34,438 nucleotides of DNA. Origin: an uncultured Verrucomicrobiota bacterium (GTDB taxonomy: Bacteria > Verrucomicrobiota > Kiritimatiellia > RFP12 > UBA3636). Positions 17,601 to 26,083 of the stretch are shown here, piece by piece. The stretch spans positions 1 through 34,438 of the forward strand of contig CAMOSH010000017.1 in NCBI GenBank assembly GCA_946624575.1, given 5' to 3'. The notes under the pieces are model-generated. The model worked only from the letters and a program-made list of their open reading frames with translations. It did not search any database and was not told where the DNA came from. The position numbers and the translations under genes are program-made. The first letter of the stretch is position 1. The number at the start of each line of letters is the position of its first letter.

Positions 17601-18096
17601 GCGGCGAAAGCGCAAGCGCCACCGCGGCCACAATCCCGCCCAGGCGCGGCAGCGCGGCGGCGTGGTATGCGCCGTCCTCCACTGCCTCGCGGACGTACGC
17701 GCCGTCCATCAGGGCCTGGAATGCGCCCTTGGCGAAAAGAAACACCGCGCCAAGCGTGAACGACGACACGAAAATCGCGGCAATCGTCGCGGCGCGGGCG
17801 CCTCCCAGCGGCACGAAAAGCCGCAGAAATGCGACAAGCGCCTGGTTGGAGGGAGTCGGCAGCGGCACCGCGCCGGTCACGACGCAGGTAAGATCCGCAG
17901 AGGAACCCGGAAACGCCCACAGCGACGAAGTGCAAAGATACACGATCGCGAACACCGCCGAAACCGCAAGAGCCAATATCCAGTCGGCGCGCGTCGAGAG
18001 CGGCGGAGGCGGCGGCAGTTCGTCGCCTGTGTAAATGGTGGCGGCGCTTCCGGGTTCGGGCGCTCCGGATGCCAGGAATCGGCTCAACTTCGACAT
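14602..18096 (-). CDS. Large polytopic membrane protein with C-terminal TPR-like region (DUF2723-like N-terminus)
   Basis: 1164 aa; multiple hydrophobic segments in first ~500 aa, Pro/Ala linker TPAPTAAPAAAPTPAPAPAP, then helical TPR-like repeats (WLDALQRNPDDIQSLFGLASARL; AVEAFEEAIRINSNDPVIHLHLARA). Confidence 0.8.
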   Translation of the reverse strand: MSKLSRFLASGAPEPGSAATIYTGDELPPPPPLSTRADWILALAVSAVFAIVYLCTSSLWAFPGSSADLTCVVTGAVPLPTPSNQALVAFLRLFVPLGGARAATIAAIFVSSFTLGAVFLFAKGAFQALMDGAYVREAVEDGAYHAAALPRLGGIVAAVALALSPPFWIASTRVESYAFYLLPLVVAAWLLMRGAAEDRLGLSVWALGLYGALCTQSVTAIQFLPAMAVLWLYGALVSRRPAWIGLLVPPLAFLTAFVLSAWLCVTAFKNGPGYELMNYDGSIWVLVRFVQPLLGGSIAAMTRPHWLIIGCMTVLPFFACVLVGRFSLSSPDRSPAVVAMNLAIFAATLMVLFGSRYSPWGLLGFQPEQVTAYALSAISFAYCVVVALLQILFFNSTLPTEREESLGSDGDADSTSVPSSTPAPTAAPAAAPTPAPAPAPADADDDVDIGGDATAPSGGYHPVLSKFLRGVVLALCALVLFRIGAFGLDEADASASKFLRTYVDAVLGSMNGRDIVVTDSLFSSVYRLRARELDLPLEILDLSEASGSATRKLFRRSLEDPALENALDLGAFSFLQEFIGNSTNAGKRVALTWFPDLWNLGPWRIYPRGLVFLGAPESAPRLNPLSEPGPDPIMANLAAYTEFISGIGPDLDRADLSANRATVALSKTVRRRLSFVGNNLAWYLDGAGRDADALALWRMVHQFDPENISAMLNLFTALRDKHMEEERESVRKELDEFRAQLRRPLQIWELSRSQGYVTSPEAFAALGWSWAMTGQTALAVGTIDSALRDSDESAKTPLLRMLAAIHAQRGDFGKSEETWLDALQRNPDDIQSLFGLASARLSDGRPDGVGEVLDRLAELGVAPEKLFPFRTQLLLVAGKPEEAAAQAELRFRENLNDPESAFALFTALVHVHSAVADERRPEIRRRLNDLAGRLCETAAARTRQGAIAKASLFMMDKDWRSARDEFDLADKSAPGDPSIIEQLLRLDYVLNDSGAAGRHARELLRLVPDHGFGNYILGSLALRAASVSSAVAFLERSAAAWESPLPRGDLAYAKYLLGDISSALKLADEALSMRGDLYNVMDTRGLALLAMGRNDEAVEAFEEAIRINSNDPVIHLHLARARFVVGDRDAATEILDAAERIDTRFRNEDLAFYNELRADLRGRK

Positions 18097-18155
18097 TGCG
18101 GCTGTGCGGGAACGAGATGGTGGAAATGGAGTCGGGAAATCGGCGAAGCGGCGGT

Positions 18156-19094
18156 TCAGCGATCCGGCGATCCGGCGATCCGGCGGTTCGAGGATTCGAC
18201 GGATCTCGGCGTCGGACCCTCGTCGCCGTCAGCCAGTCGCACGAGATAGCGACCGTAGTCGTTTTTGTCCATCGCCTCGCCGAGAGAGCGGAGTTTTTCG
18301 CGGGATATCCAGCCGTTGCGCCAGGCGATCTCCTCAAGACAGGCGATTTTCATCCCCTGGCGGTTCTGGATGGTTTCAACGAAATTGGACGCCTCCAGCA
18401 GCGACGCGTGCGTTCCCGTGTCCAGCCACGCGATGCCGCGTCCCAGCGGATTCACGCCCAGGCGCCCCTCGCGCAGGTACATCAAGTTTAGGGTCGAGAT
18501 CTCGAGTTCGCCGCGGGCGCTGGGGCGGACGCGGCGGGCCTTCTCCACGACGTCCGGTCCGTAGAAGTAGAGGCCGGGCACCGCCCAGTTGGACTTCGGA
18601 TGCGCCGGCTTTTCCTCGATGTCGATGGCGACACCGTCCTCGTCAAAGGACACCACGCCGTAGCGCTCCGGGTCGCTTACGCGATAGCCGAAGATTCTGG
18701 CACCGCCGTCCCTGACCGCATGCGCCGCCGCGCGCAGTGCGCGCTGAAGTCCGTCGCCAAAGAAGATGTTGTCGCCAAGGACCAGGGCGCAAGGCGAGCC
18801 GCCGATGAAATCGGCGCCTATGAGGAAAGCCTGGGCAAGGCCTTCTGGACGCGGCTGCTCGGCGTAGCTGAGACGCAGGCCGAAGGACGAGCCGTCGCCC
18901 AGCAGGCGTCTGAAGAGAGGCAGGTCGTCCGGAGTCGAGATCAGCAGCACGTCGCGTATGCCGGCCATCTGGAGTACCGACAGCGGATAGTACACCATAG
19001 GCTTGTCGTACACCGGCAGCAACTGCTTGCTGACGGCGCGCGTGATCGGATGCAGGCGTGTGCCGGCCCCTCCGGCGAGGACAATTCCCTTCAT
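18156..19094 (-). CDS. rfbA: Glucose-1-phosphate thymidylyltransferase
   Basis: [55 protein letters not shown]..., [20 protein letters not shown] at 19094. Confidence 0.95.
   Translation of the reverse strand: MKGIVLAGGAGTRLHPITRAVSKQLLPVYDKPMVYYPLSVLQMAGIRDVLLISTPDDLPLFRRLLGDGSSFGLRLSYAEQPRPEGLAQAFLIGADFIGGSPCALVLGDNIFFGDGLQRALRAAAHAVRDGGARIFGYRVSDPERYGVVSFDEDGVAIDIEEKPAHPKSNWAVPGLYFYGPDVVEKARRVRPSARGELEISTLNLMYLREGRLGVNPLGRGIAWLDTGTHASLLEASNFVETIQNRQGMKIACLEEIAWRNGWISREKLRSLGEAMDKNDYGRYLVRLADGDEGPTPRSVESSNRRIAGSPDR
18161..18184 (-). repeat. 8-bp tandem repeat (GATCCGGC)x3 in the 3' end of rfbA
   Basis: gatccggcgatccggcgatccggc, read directly. Confidence 0.95.
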
Positions 19095-19098
19095 GGCG

Positions 19099-19350
19099 TC
19101 AGTACTGCCTTTCGTATTCGCCCTTTCCAAGGCGCTTGAGCTTCGTGAACCCGGCCGCGCGTGCGCGGTCGTCGAGATTGGACTGGCTGAAGCCGACGGA
19201 CACGGGCGCCGGGACGCGCCGCACCGGAGCGCCGCAGTCCGGGCACTTCTCCAGCGGCTTCTCGCGAAGGGACTGGATCAACTCGAACGACGAGGCGCAT
19301 TTCCGGCAGCCCTTTTCACCGTCGCTCACCTGATAGACGTAGATTGGCAT
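19099..19350 (-). CDS. FmdB-like zinc ribbon protein
   Basis: [46 protein letters not shown]; two CxxC pairs; ATG at 19350. Confidence 0.8.
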   Translation of the reverse strand: MPIYVYQVSDGEKGCRKCASSFELIQSLREKPLEKCPDCGAPVRRVPAPVSVGFSQSNLDDRARAAGFTKLKRLGKGEYERQY

Positions 19351-19363
19351 GGAGGATTCCCTT

Positions 19364-19996
19364 TCAAAGCGGAACAAACGCTACGACGAGGCGCGCGACG
19401 ACGTCGCCCCTGCGGCGGACGACCTTCGAGCGCGAAGCGGACTTGCCGCCAGCCGCGACGCGCCTTTCGACGGTGGCCGGGGCGCGCAGCTCGACCGCGC
19501 GCTCGCCGCCGCGCGCGAGAAGTTCGTCGTCGAAAATCAGACTGCCCTCGCCCAGAATGCCCGGCTCGACCCCGGCCAGGACCGCGCCAATGGCGTCCAG
19601 CGGAGCCGCCGCCACCTTGCCGACGGACTTGGCTGGCGCCGCCGCCTCCACAATGTCGCCAAGCGCGACCGCGGCCGCCTTGGCGGCGGCGGCGAGAGCC
19701 TTGGCCACGGCGTCCGCCGCAAGCGGCACCGAAACGCGGAAAGTGACCGCGCTCGGGAGCTGGAGACTCTCCTTGAAAAGCGCGGCGTCGATCCAGTCCT
19801 CCGGCGCATAGGAACGCGCGGCGCCTTCGACCTCGACCTTGCGCGCGACGATGCGCTGCTGGTACGTGTAGCGCGGCCAGTGCAGCACCGACGTGAGCGT
19901 GTGGGCCGTGGTCTTGCGCAGGGCGGAGGCGGTCCCCTTGTCGAAAAATTCGATTTTCACGAGATGGGCTTCGACTAGTCGAGTTTTTTCGGCCAT
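19364..19996 (-). CDS. Conserved-looking hypothetical protein
   Basis: 210-aa ORF in the same orientation with a small gap to neighbours; no family recognised. Confidence 0.65.
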   Translation of the reverse strand: MAEKTRLVEAHLVKIEFFDKGTASALRKTTAHTLTSVLHWPRYTYQQRIVARKVEVEGAARSYAPEDWIDAALFKESLQLPSAVTFRVSVPLAADAVAKALAAAAKAAAVALGDIVEAAAPAKSVGKVAAAPLDAIGAVLAGVEPGILGEGSLIFDDELLARGGERAVELRAPATVERRVAAGGKSASRSKVVRRRGDVVARLVVAFVPL

Positions 19997-20073
19997 GACA
20001 GGTCCTCCAGTTTGTTTTGGTCAGATTGTCGCGCCCCGCCGCGGCACTGGCGCCGACGCGGGGGGATTTTTCG

Positions 20074-21078
20074 CTACAGGCCCCAGCGCACAACGCCGGC
20101 CGCCCAGGTGAGCCCCGCGCCGAACGCAACGAAAAGCACGTTGTGCCCGGGACGGATGCGCCCGTCGCGCACCGCTTCGTCGAGCGCGACCGGGATCGAC
20201 GCCGCCGTGGTGTTGCCGGTGCGTTCGATGTTGGCGACCACCTTTTCCATCGGCGCGTCCATGCTCTTGGCGACGGCCTGGATTATGCGCATGTTGGCCT
20301 GGTGCGGCACGATCCAGTCGATGTCGGAAGTGGAAAGCCCCGCTTCCTTGACGGCCCTGGCCGCGATGCCGGCCATGTTGCGCACCGCATACTTGAAGAT
20401 CGTGTGCCCGTCCATCCGGACGAATCCGCGGCGCGCGGCGAGGGTTTCGGGGCTTGCGGGCAGCGCGGAGCCGCCTGCCTCGATGTTGAGCAGCGGCCAG
20501 AGCGAGCCGTCGGTCCCGGTGCAGGTGGCGAGTATCCCGTTTTCGGAGCCGCCTTCAGCCGGCTGGACGACGGCTGCGCCGGCGCCGTCCCCGAAAAGTA
20601 TGCACGTGGTGCGGTCCTGCCAGTCCGTGATGGCGCTCATCTTTTCTGCGCCCACCACAAGCACCTTGCGCGCCGCGCCGGAGCGCACGTACTGCCGCGC
20701 CACGTCAAGCGCGTACAGGAAACCGGAGCAGGCGGCCAGCACGTCGAACGCGGTCGCGTTGACGAGACCCAGCTTCTCCTGCACCAGGCACGCGGTCGCC
20801 GGAAGCGGCTTGTCCCCGGAAATCGTCGCCATCACGAGCAGATCGATGTCCTCCGGGGCCGCGCCTGCGGCCGCGAGCGCCCTCCGTCCCGCCTCGGCCG
20901 CCATGTCGCTCGTGTTTTCGCCGGGGGCCGCGATGTGGCGGCCGCGTATGCCGGTGCGTGGATAGATCCATTCGTCCGACGTGTCCACCATTTTGGACAA
21001 ATCGTCGTTGGTGAGGATTTTTTCCGGCAGATACGAGCCGGTGCCGGCTATTGCGGCGCGGATTGGAACGGGATTCAT
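20074..21078 (-). CDS. fabH: 3-oxoacyl-ACP synthase III
   Basis: GTGSYLPEKILTNDDLSKMVDTSDEWIYPRTGIRGRHI, AACSGFLYALDVA, DWIVPHQANMRI, GNTTAASIPVAL. Confidence 0.97.
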   Translation of the reverse strand: MNPVPIRAAIAGTGSYLPEKILTNDDLSKMVDTSDEWIYPRTGIRGRHIAAPGENTSDMAAEAGRRALAAAGAAPEDIDLLVMATISGDKPLPATACLVQEKLGLVNATAFDVLAACSGFLYALDVARQYVRSGAARKVLVVGAEKMSAITDWQDRTTCILFGDGAGAAVVQPAEGGSENGILATCTGTDGSLWPLLNIEAGGSALPASPETLAARRGFVRMDGHTIFKYAVRNMAGIAARAVKEAGLSTSDIDWIVPHQANMRIIQAVAKSMDAPMEKVVANIERTGNTTAASIPVALDEAVRDGRIRPGHNVLFVAFGAGLTWAAGVVRWGL

Positions 21079-21079
21079 C

Positions 21080-22129
21080 TCAAGTCGTTGCGTCGTCGCG
21101 TTGTCGCGCCGTCGCGTCGTTGCGCTGTTGGTCGAGGCGGGCCAGGTTTTCCGTGATTTTTTCCGCGACGCGGCTGCGGACGCATTCCGCGGAAACGCGG
21201 ATTGCATGGTAGATCGCGGTGTGCGAAGAAGCGCCGTGCGTGATGATCACGGTGCCGTTGACACCAAGCAGCGGCGCCCCGCCGTACAGCTCCGGATCCA
21301 TGACTTTCTTCAAGTCGCGGACCGCGCCGCGCAGCAGCAGCGCCCCGAGCACGCGCAGCGGATTGCGCGTGAACGCCCGCCTGAGCATCGTGGAAATCCC
21401 GCGAGCCTCGCTTTCTATCGTCTTGAGCACCACGTTGCCGACGAAGCCGTCCGCGACGCAGACGTCCATTTCGCCCTTGAACAAGTCGTGGCCCTCGACG
21501 TTGCCGACGAAGCGTATCAGCGGGTTCCCGGACAGCAGCTCGTGAGTCTCCTTCGTGACGGAGTTGCCCTTTTCGGCCTCGGTGCCTATGGAAAGCAGGC
21601 CGACGCCCGGCGAGGGCAGTCCCATCACGGCCGAGGAGTAGATGCTGCCCATCACGGCGAACTGCTCCAGCTCCTGCGGGGAGCAATCGACCGTGGCGCC
21701 CATGTCGAGCAGAAGATACGGCTTGCCAACCGTTGGCAGGATCGTGCCGATGGCGGGGCGCTTGAGGTAGCGGACGCGCCCAACGAAGAGCAGCGCCGCC
21801 GCCACCATGGCACCTGTGGAGCCCGCGGAAAGGAACGCATCCGCCTCCTTGGCGCGCAGCATCCGCATTCCGCGCACAATCGACGAGTCGCGCTTGGCGC
21901 GAACCGCCTGGGCCGGCGCTTCGTCCATCGAGATGGACTGGGAGGCGTGAACGACGCGCAACGAGTCGGACTCGGCCGCCTTGTTGGCCGCGAGCTGCGC
22001 GCGGACGGCGTCCTGGTCGCCGATCAGGATTATCTCCAAATCGGGCCACGCGCGCGAGGCCTCGACGGCCCCGCGCACAATCTCACGGGGGGCGAAATCC
22101 CCCCCCATTGCATCGACGGCGATGCGCAT
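21080..22129 (-). CDS. plsX: Phosphate acyltransferase PlsX
   Basis: MRIAVDAMGGDFAPREIVRGAVEA..., FLSAGSTGAMVAAALLFVGR, LGVNGTVIITHGASS; ATG at 22129. Confidence 0.96.
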   Translation of the reverse strand: MRIAVDAMGGDFAPREIVRGAVEASRAWPDLEIILIGDQDAVRAQLAANKAAESDSLRVVHASQSISMDEAPAQAVRAKRDSSIVRGMRMLRAKEADAFLSAGSTGAMVAAALLFVGRVRYLKRPAIGTILPTVGKPYLLLDMGATVDCSPQELEQFAVMGSIYSSAVMGLPSPGVGLLSIGTEAEKGNSVTKETHELLSGNPLIRFVGNVEGHDLFKGEMDVCVADGFVGNVVLKTIESEARGISTMLRRAFTRNPLRVLGALLLRGAVRDLKKVMDPELYGGAPLLGVNGTVIITHGASSHTAIYHAIRVSAECVRSRVAEKITENLARLDQQRNDATARQRDDATT

Positions 22130-22208
22130 GGTCGTCACCGTGACCGGCGGCCACGCGCCACGCGCCGGGAAAGAACCGCTCGGCGCCGGTCGGGGCCGCC
22201 CGCCGTCT

Positions 22209-22394
22209 TCAGGACTCGGAATCGATCGTGAGCACCTTGCGGCCGCGGTACATTCCGCAGGCCGGGCAGGCGTGGTGCGCCTGAACGGGGGCGCCGCAGG
22301 AGGGGCAGACCGACGTAGTCGCCACATCCGCCTTCTTCTGCGCCTTGCGCATGCGGATCTTCATTTTCGATTTCTTGCGTTTCGGGACTGCCAT
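22209..22394 (-). CDS. rpmF: 50S ribosomal protein L32
   Basis: MAVPKRKKSKMKIRMRKAQKKADVATTSVCPSCGAPVQAHHACPACGMYRGRKVL. Confidence 0.96.
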   Translation of the reverse strand: MAVPKRKKSKMKIRMRKAQKKADVATTSVCPSCGAPVQAHHACPACGMYRGRKVLTIDSES

Positions 22395-22443
22395 TTTCTA
22401 TGACTCCTGCTCTTTTTGGGTTGTTTGTTCGGGGTTTGTGATT

Positions 22444-22478
22444 CCGGGGGCGCCTGTTTTCGTGAGTCTTACCCCCGG
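22444..22478 (-). promoter_or_regulatory. 7-bp inverted repeat (CCGGGGG...CCCCCGG) straddling the yceD stop / yceD-rpmF junction
   Basis: ccggggg at 22444-22450 and cccccgg at 22472-22478; yceD stop at 22469-22471. Confidence 0.4.
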
Positions 22479-22921
22479 GAAAGTGCATCAAGCGCGGCCC
22501 AAGGGCCCGCCTGGCCTTCGCCATCGCCTTCGCCTGCCGCCGGCGCGATCGCCGCCGGCCCGGGACAGTTTTCGGAGCAAATCGGATGGTTTGGCAGGGC
22601 CAGAAGGATAGTCTCGCGCAATTCGGAAGTCAAGTCCGCCTCGACCTGGTCGGGGCCGACTCGCATCGACACCGCGAATCCGTCGCCGTATTCGCGGGAA
22701 AGAGGCCCGCCGCACCGGCAGCAGACGCCCTCGAAAAGCGCGCTGGCGCTCCCGGTGCAGACCAGCTCCTCGCCAAGCAGACGCGCCTCCACGTGCCAGC
22801 GCATCGGACCCGCGGGGCGCACAACGTCCCGTTCGGTGTAAGGCCAGACGAGCGTCTCGACGGGGTCTTCCCCGTCGAACGTCGCCCCGTCGGGGCCGAT
22901 TTCGGAAAGAAGCAGCTTCAT
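22469..22921 (-). CDS. YceD/DUF177 family protein
   Basis: Position immediately upstream of rpmF; CRCGGPLSREYGDGF with cysteines typical of DUF177; PICSENCPG C-terminal motif. Confidence 0.85.
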   Translation of the reverse strand: MKLLLSEIGPDGATFDGEDPVETLVWPYTERDVVRPAGPMRWHVEARLLGEELVCTGSASALFEGVCCRCGGPLSREYGDGFAVSMRVGPDQVEADLTSELRETILLALPNHPICSENCPGPAAIAPAAGEGDGEGQAGPWAALDALSRG

Positions 22922-22970
22922 GTGCGCGCCACGCGCTAGTTTTTCACGGCCGCCGCGAACGGCGCGCCCG

Positions 22971-24140
22971 CTAGATCCGCCCGGACGCGGCTTCCTTCAC
23001 CAGGGCCTTGCCGATGACGTCGCGCTGAATCTGGTTCGTGCCCTCGTAGATCTGCGTGATCTTCGCGTCGCGCATCATCTTCTCGACCGGGTATTCCTTC
23101 ATGTAGCCGTATCCGCCAAGCGCCTGCACCGCGTCGGTTGTCACGGACATCGCCATGTCCGACGCGAAGCACTTGGCCATGGCGGAAATCTTGGAGACGT
23201 CCTTGAAACCGGCGTCCATCGCGCGGGCGCAGCGGTAGACGAGGGCCTTGGCCGCCTCGACGCGCATCGCCATGTCAGAAAGCATGAAGAGGTAGCCCTG
23301 GTTGGCGCAAAGGGGCTGGCCGAACTGCCTGCGCTCGCGCGAGTACTTCACGGAGCACTCCAGCGCCGCCTCGGCGATTCCCAGCGCCTGCGCCGCCACG
23401 GACGGACGGCTCTGGTCGAGCGTCTTCATCGCCACGAAAAAGCCGCGGCCACGCCCCCAGATCAGGTTTTCCTTCGGCACGCGGCAGTTCTGGAACACCA
23501 GCTCGCGCGTCGCGCTGGCGCGGATGCCCATCTTGTTCTCCTTCTTGCCGAAGGTGAAGCCGGGCGTCCCCTTCTCGACGATGAAGAACGACGCGCCGCG
23601 CGCACCGCGCCCGGGATCGGTCATCGCGCAGACCGTGTAGATGTCGGCCTCGCCGCCATTGGTGATCCACTGCTTGGTGCCGTTCAGGACATAGCAGTCG
23701 CCGTCCTCGACGGCCGTGGTGCGCACGCCGGCGGCGTCCGATCCCGCATTGGCCTCGGTGAGCGCGAACGCGGCGATCGTTCCCTGCGCGATGCGCGGCA
23801 GATACTTCTTCTTCTGCTCGTCGTTGCCGCAGAGCAGGATCGGCAGGGTGCCAAGCGCGGTGCCGAAGAGCGAAAGCGCGATTCCGGCGCAGTACTTGGA
23901 AAGCTCCTCAACCGCCACAACCATGTCCATCGTGTTCCCGCCCATGCCGCCGAATTCCTCTGGAACGAAAAGCCCGAAAAGCCCGGCGTCGGCGAATTCC
24001 TTCGCGATGTCGGTCGGGAAAATACCCTCTTCGTCGTACTTTTCGCGGACGGGAAGTATCTTCTTTTCGCCTATTTCGCGGCAGGTGTTGCGGATTTCGA
24101 GCTGAAGCTCGGTGAGGTCCAGATCGGCGAGCGAGTCCAT
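22971..24140 (-). CDS. Acyl-CoA dehydrogenase
   Basis: FALTEANAGSDAAGVRTTA, GTKQWITNGGEAD, ERRQFGQPLCANQ, DAVQALGGYGYMKEYPVEKMMRDAKITQIYEGTNQIQRDVI; ATG at 24140. Confidence 0.96.
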   Translation of the reverse strand: MDSLADLDLTELQLEIRNTCREIGEKKILPVREKYDEEGIFPTDIAKEFADAGLFGLFVPEEFGGMGGNTMDMVVAVEELSKYCAGIALSLFGTALGTLPILLCGNDEQKKKYLPRIAQGTIAAFALTEANAGSDAAGVRTTAVEDGDCYVLNGTKQWITNGGEADIYTVCAMTDPGRGARGASFFIVEKGTPGFTFGKKENKMGIRASATRELVFQNCRVPKENLIWGRGRGFFVAMKTLDQSRPSVAAQALGIAEAALECSVKYSRERRQFGQPLCANQGYLFMLSDMAMRVEAAKALVYRCARAMDAGFKDVSKISAMAKCFASDMAMSVTTDAVQALGGYGYMKEYPVEKMMRDAKITQIYEGTNQIQRDVIGKALVKEAASGRI

Positions 24141-24252
24141 TGCTGTGCGTTTCTGTTTGTCTGTTTCGGAAATGCGGTTGCGCCGAATGCTAGCACAACC
24201 CCGCCCTTTTCTCAATCCGCCAGAACGCCAGGACGAGACGCGGGACGCGCCG

Positions 24253-24276
24253 CTAGCGGCGGAACTAGCGGCGGAA
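24253..24276 (-). repeat. Perfect tandem duplication of 12 bp spanning the stop codon of the AraC-type regulator
   Basis: ctagcggcggaa at 24253-24264 and 24265-24276; minus strand TTCCGCCGCTAG TTCCGCCGCTAG. Confidence 0.95.
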
Positions 24277-25416
24277 AGCGCCGGGCGGGCGCCCGAACGC
24301 GGCGCGCACCGCGCGCGAAAAGTGGCTCGCGCCGCAGAATCCGCAGCGTGCGGCAATCTCGTCCAGGGGAAGCGTGGTGTTTTCCACCATGGACAGACCG
24401 TCGCGCAGACGCTGGGCGCGCAGCACGTCGCGCAGCGGCCGCCCGAAATGCCGCCGCGCCTTCTCTTCGAGCGTCCGCGCCGACACTCCCATGGAGCGGG
24501 CCACGTCCTTGATCTTCGGGGCGCCCTGCGCGTCCTGCACGCGGCGCAGGGCCGCGAAAGCGCGCGCCAGCACGGCGTCGTCCGTGGCGAGCGCGTCTGT
24601 GGAGGCGCGCGTGACGATCCTGGCGTCGGCCATCCGGACCAGGCGCCGCACGCCGGGGCTTCCCTCCATGAGCGCTTCGAGGGTTTTCGCGCACAGGCGG
24701 CCGGTCGCGCGGCCGTCGAGCGCGATGGACGAGAGCGCCGGAGTGCCCGTCTCGCAGATGATTTCGTCGTTGTCGGTTGATAGCACGGCTATGTCGCGCG
24801 GCACCGAAAGACCGAAGTCGAGGCACGTGGAGAGGATCTGCTGGCCGCGGAAGTCCTTCACCGTGTAGAGGGCCGTGGGACGCGGGAGCGCGGCGAGCCA
24901 GCGCCCCAGGCGCGGCTGCTCGGCGGCAAAGTCTCCGGCTTCGACCTCGGTCAGGTCTGGATACGTTGCGCACCGGAAGCCGAGCGCGGCCAGATGACCG
25001 GCAAAGCCGTCGCGGCGTCCGTCAGACCAGTCGGCCGGGCGCGGAGCGCCGACAAACGCGAACGACCTGTAGCCGCGCTCCACGAAGTAGTCCGCCGCCG
25101 CGCGGCCGAGGTCGCGCTGGTCGCGAATCACGAATGCGCAGCGCCGGGGAGGGGTCTTCCGCCCCGCAGGCGGATGTATGAAGACCGCCGGAACGCCAAG
25201 TCGGGCTATGCGGAGCACGTCGCCAGCGCTCGGCGACAGCGAAATCGCCCCCGCGCAGCCCCACTTGTCGATTCGCCGCAGACCCTGTGCCGCGACGTCG
25301 CCAGTTATGAGATGGAAAAGCCAGGGGCCACGTTCGCGAGCATACTCGAGCACCCCTTCCAGAATCTGCCGGTGCGAGAAATTCGCCGTCGGAATCGTGA
25401 CGAACACGTGCGGCAT
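24265..25416 (-). CDS. XylR-type AraC family transcriptional regulator (LacI-like sensor plus C-terminal HTH)
   Basis: N-terminal PBP/LacI-like region (FVGAPRPADWSDGRRDGF, VPRDIAVLSTDNDEIICE) and AraC HTH (LRAQRLRDGLSMVENTTLPLDEIAARCGFCGASHFSRAVRAAFGRPPGAFRR); start 25416 or 25485. Confidence 0.92.
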   Translation of the reverse strand: MPHVFVTIPTANFSHRQILEGVLEYARERGPWLFHLITGDVAAQGLRRIDKWGCAGAISLSPSAGDVLRIARLGVPAVFIHPPAGRKTPPRRCAFVIRDQRDLGRAAADYFVERGYRSFAFVGAPRPADWSDGRRDGFAGHLAALGFRCATYPDLTEVEAGDFAAEQPRLGRWLAALPRPTALYTVKDFRGQQILSTCLDFGLSVPRDIAVLSTDNDEIICETGTPALSSIALDGRATGRLCAKTLEALMEGSPGVRRLVRMADARIVTRASTDALATDDAVLARAFAALRRVQDAQGAPKIKDVARSMGVSARTLEEKARRHFGRPLRDVLRAQRLRDGLSMVENTTLPLDEIAARCGFCGASHFSRAVRAAFGRPPGAFRR

Positions 25417-25557
25417 GGCGCCGGGTTGCCGATGCGCGGAATCCGGTGTCCCATGCTCAAATCCCTTGACGTCGCCCTTGTCCATAGAAAACGCGGCGCC
25501 CCCGCGCGGAGTCCGCGCGGAGGCGCACCATGGCCGGAATGCCGACCGCGCGCGGGA

Positions 25558-25731
25558 CTATTCGGCCTTGATGGCGCCGGTGGGGCATGCGCCTTCGCAG
25601 GCTCCGCAATCGACACAGAGGGCCGAATCGACCTTGCACTTGTCGCCATCCTGGGAGATGGCCTGGACGGGGCAGATGTCCTTGCAGGCGCCGCAACCGA
25701 CGCAGGTTTCCGCTTCAATGACGTGTGGCAT
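25558..25731 (-). CDS. 2[4Fe-4S] ferredoxin
   Basis: CVGCGACKDICP ... CVDCGACEGACP; 57 aa; ATG at 25731. Confidence 0.95.
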   Translation of the reverse strand: MPHVIEAETCVGCGACKDICPVQAISQDGDKCKVDSALCVDCGACEGACPTGAIKAE

Positions 25732-25976
25732 GGAATTTGATTCCTTTCGCTTTTGGTGGTGCGGGCGGCGCCTGGGCGGCAGGCCCGGAGACCGGCGGCG
25801 CTCGACACGGACGTGAATGTTAGCGGGCACGCCCTTGTTAGGCAAGACAAATCCGCCGCGGCCAGACGCGCGCCAAACCACCGCGGGACGCGCGTCCCGC
25901 TGCGCGCTTGCGGAACACGGAGCGCGGCCGCAGCTCGCGAAAACCGGACCTGGCGCGGGGCGTCGAAAAATTTGCC

Positions 25977-26006
25977 TTGATTCCGGGACGGGACGGATGG
26001 TAGAAT
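25977..26006 (+). promoter_or_regulatory. Putative sigma70-like promoter for recA (TTGATT - 18 nt - TAGAAT)
   Basis: ttgattccgggacgggacggatggtagaat upstream of recA; consensus-like spacing. Confidence 0.4.
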
Positions 26007-26083
26007 TTTGCCACATCCGTTTCCCGTGGCACCACTGCCGCGGAGACCGCTTTTCAAATACGCAAAACAGAGGAAAAAAGACA

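Noticed and set aside
22087-22108. GGGGGG...CCCCCCCC inverted repeat
   Set aside because: Lies in the plsX start region encoding the conserved MGGDFAPRE motif; explained by coding constraint.
26009-26031. TGCCAC...GTGGCA dyad in the recA leader as a LexA/SOS box
   Set aside because: Does not match a known LexA box; 6-bp dyads are expected by chance, so no regulator assigned.
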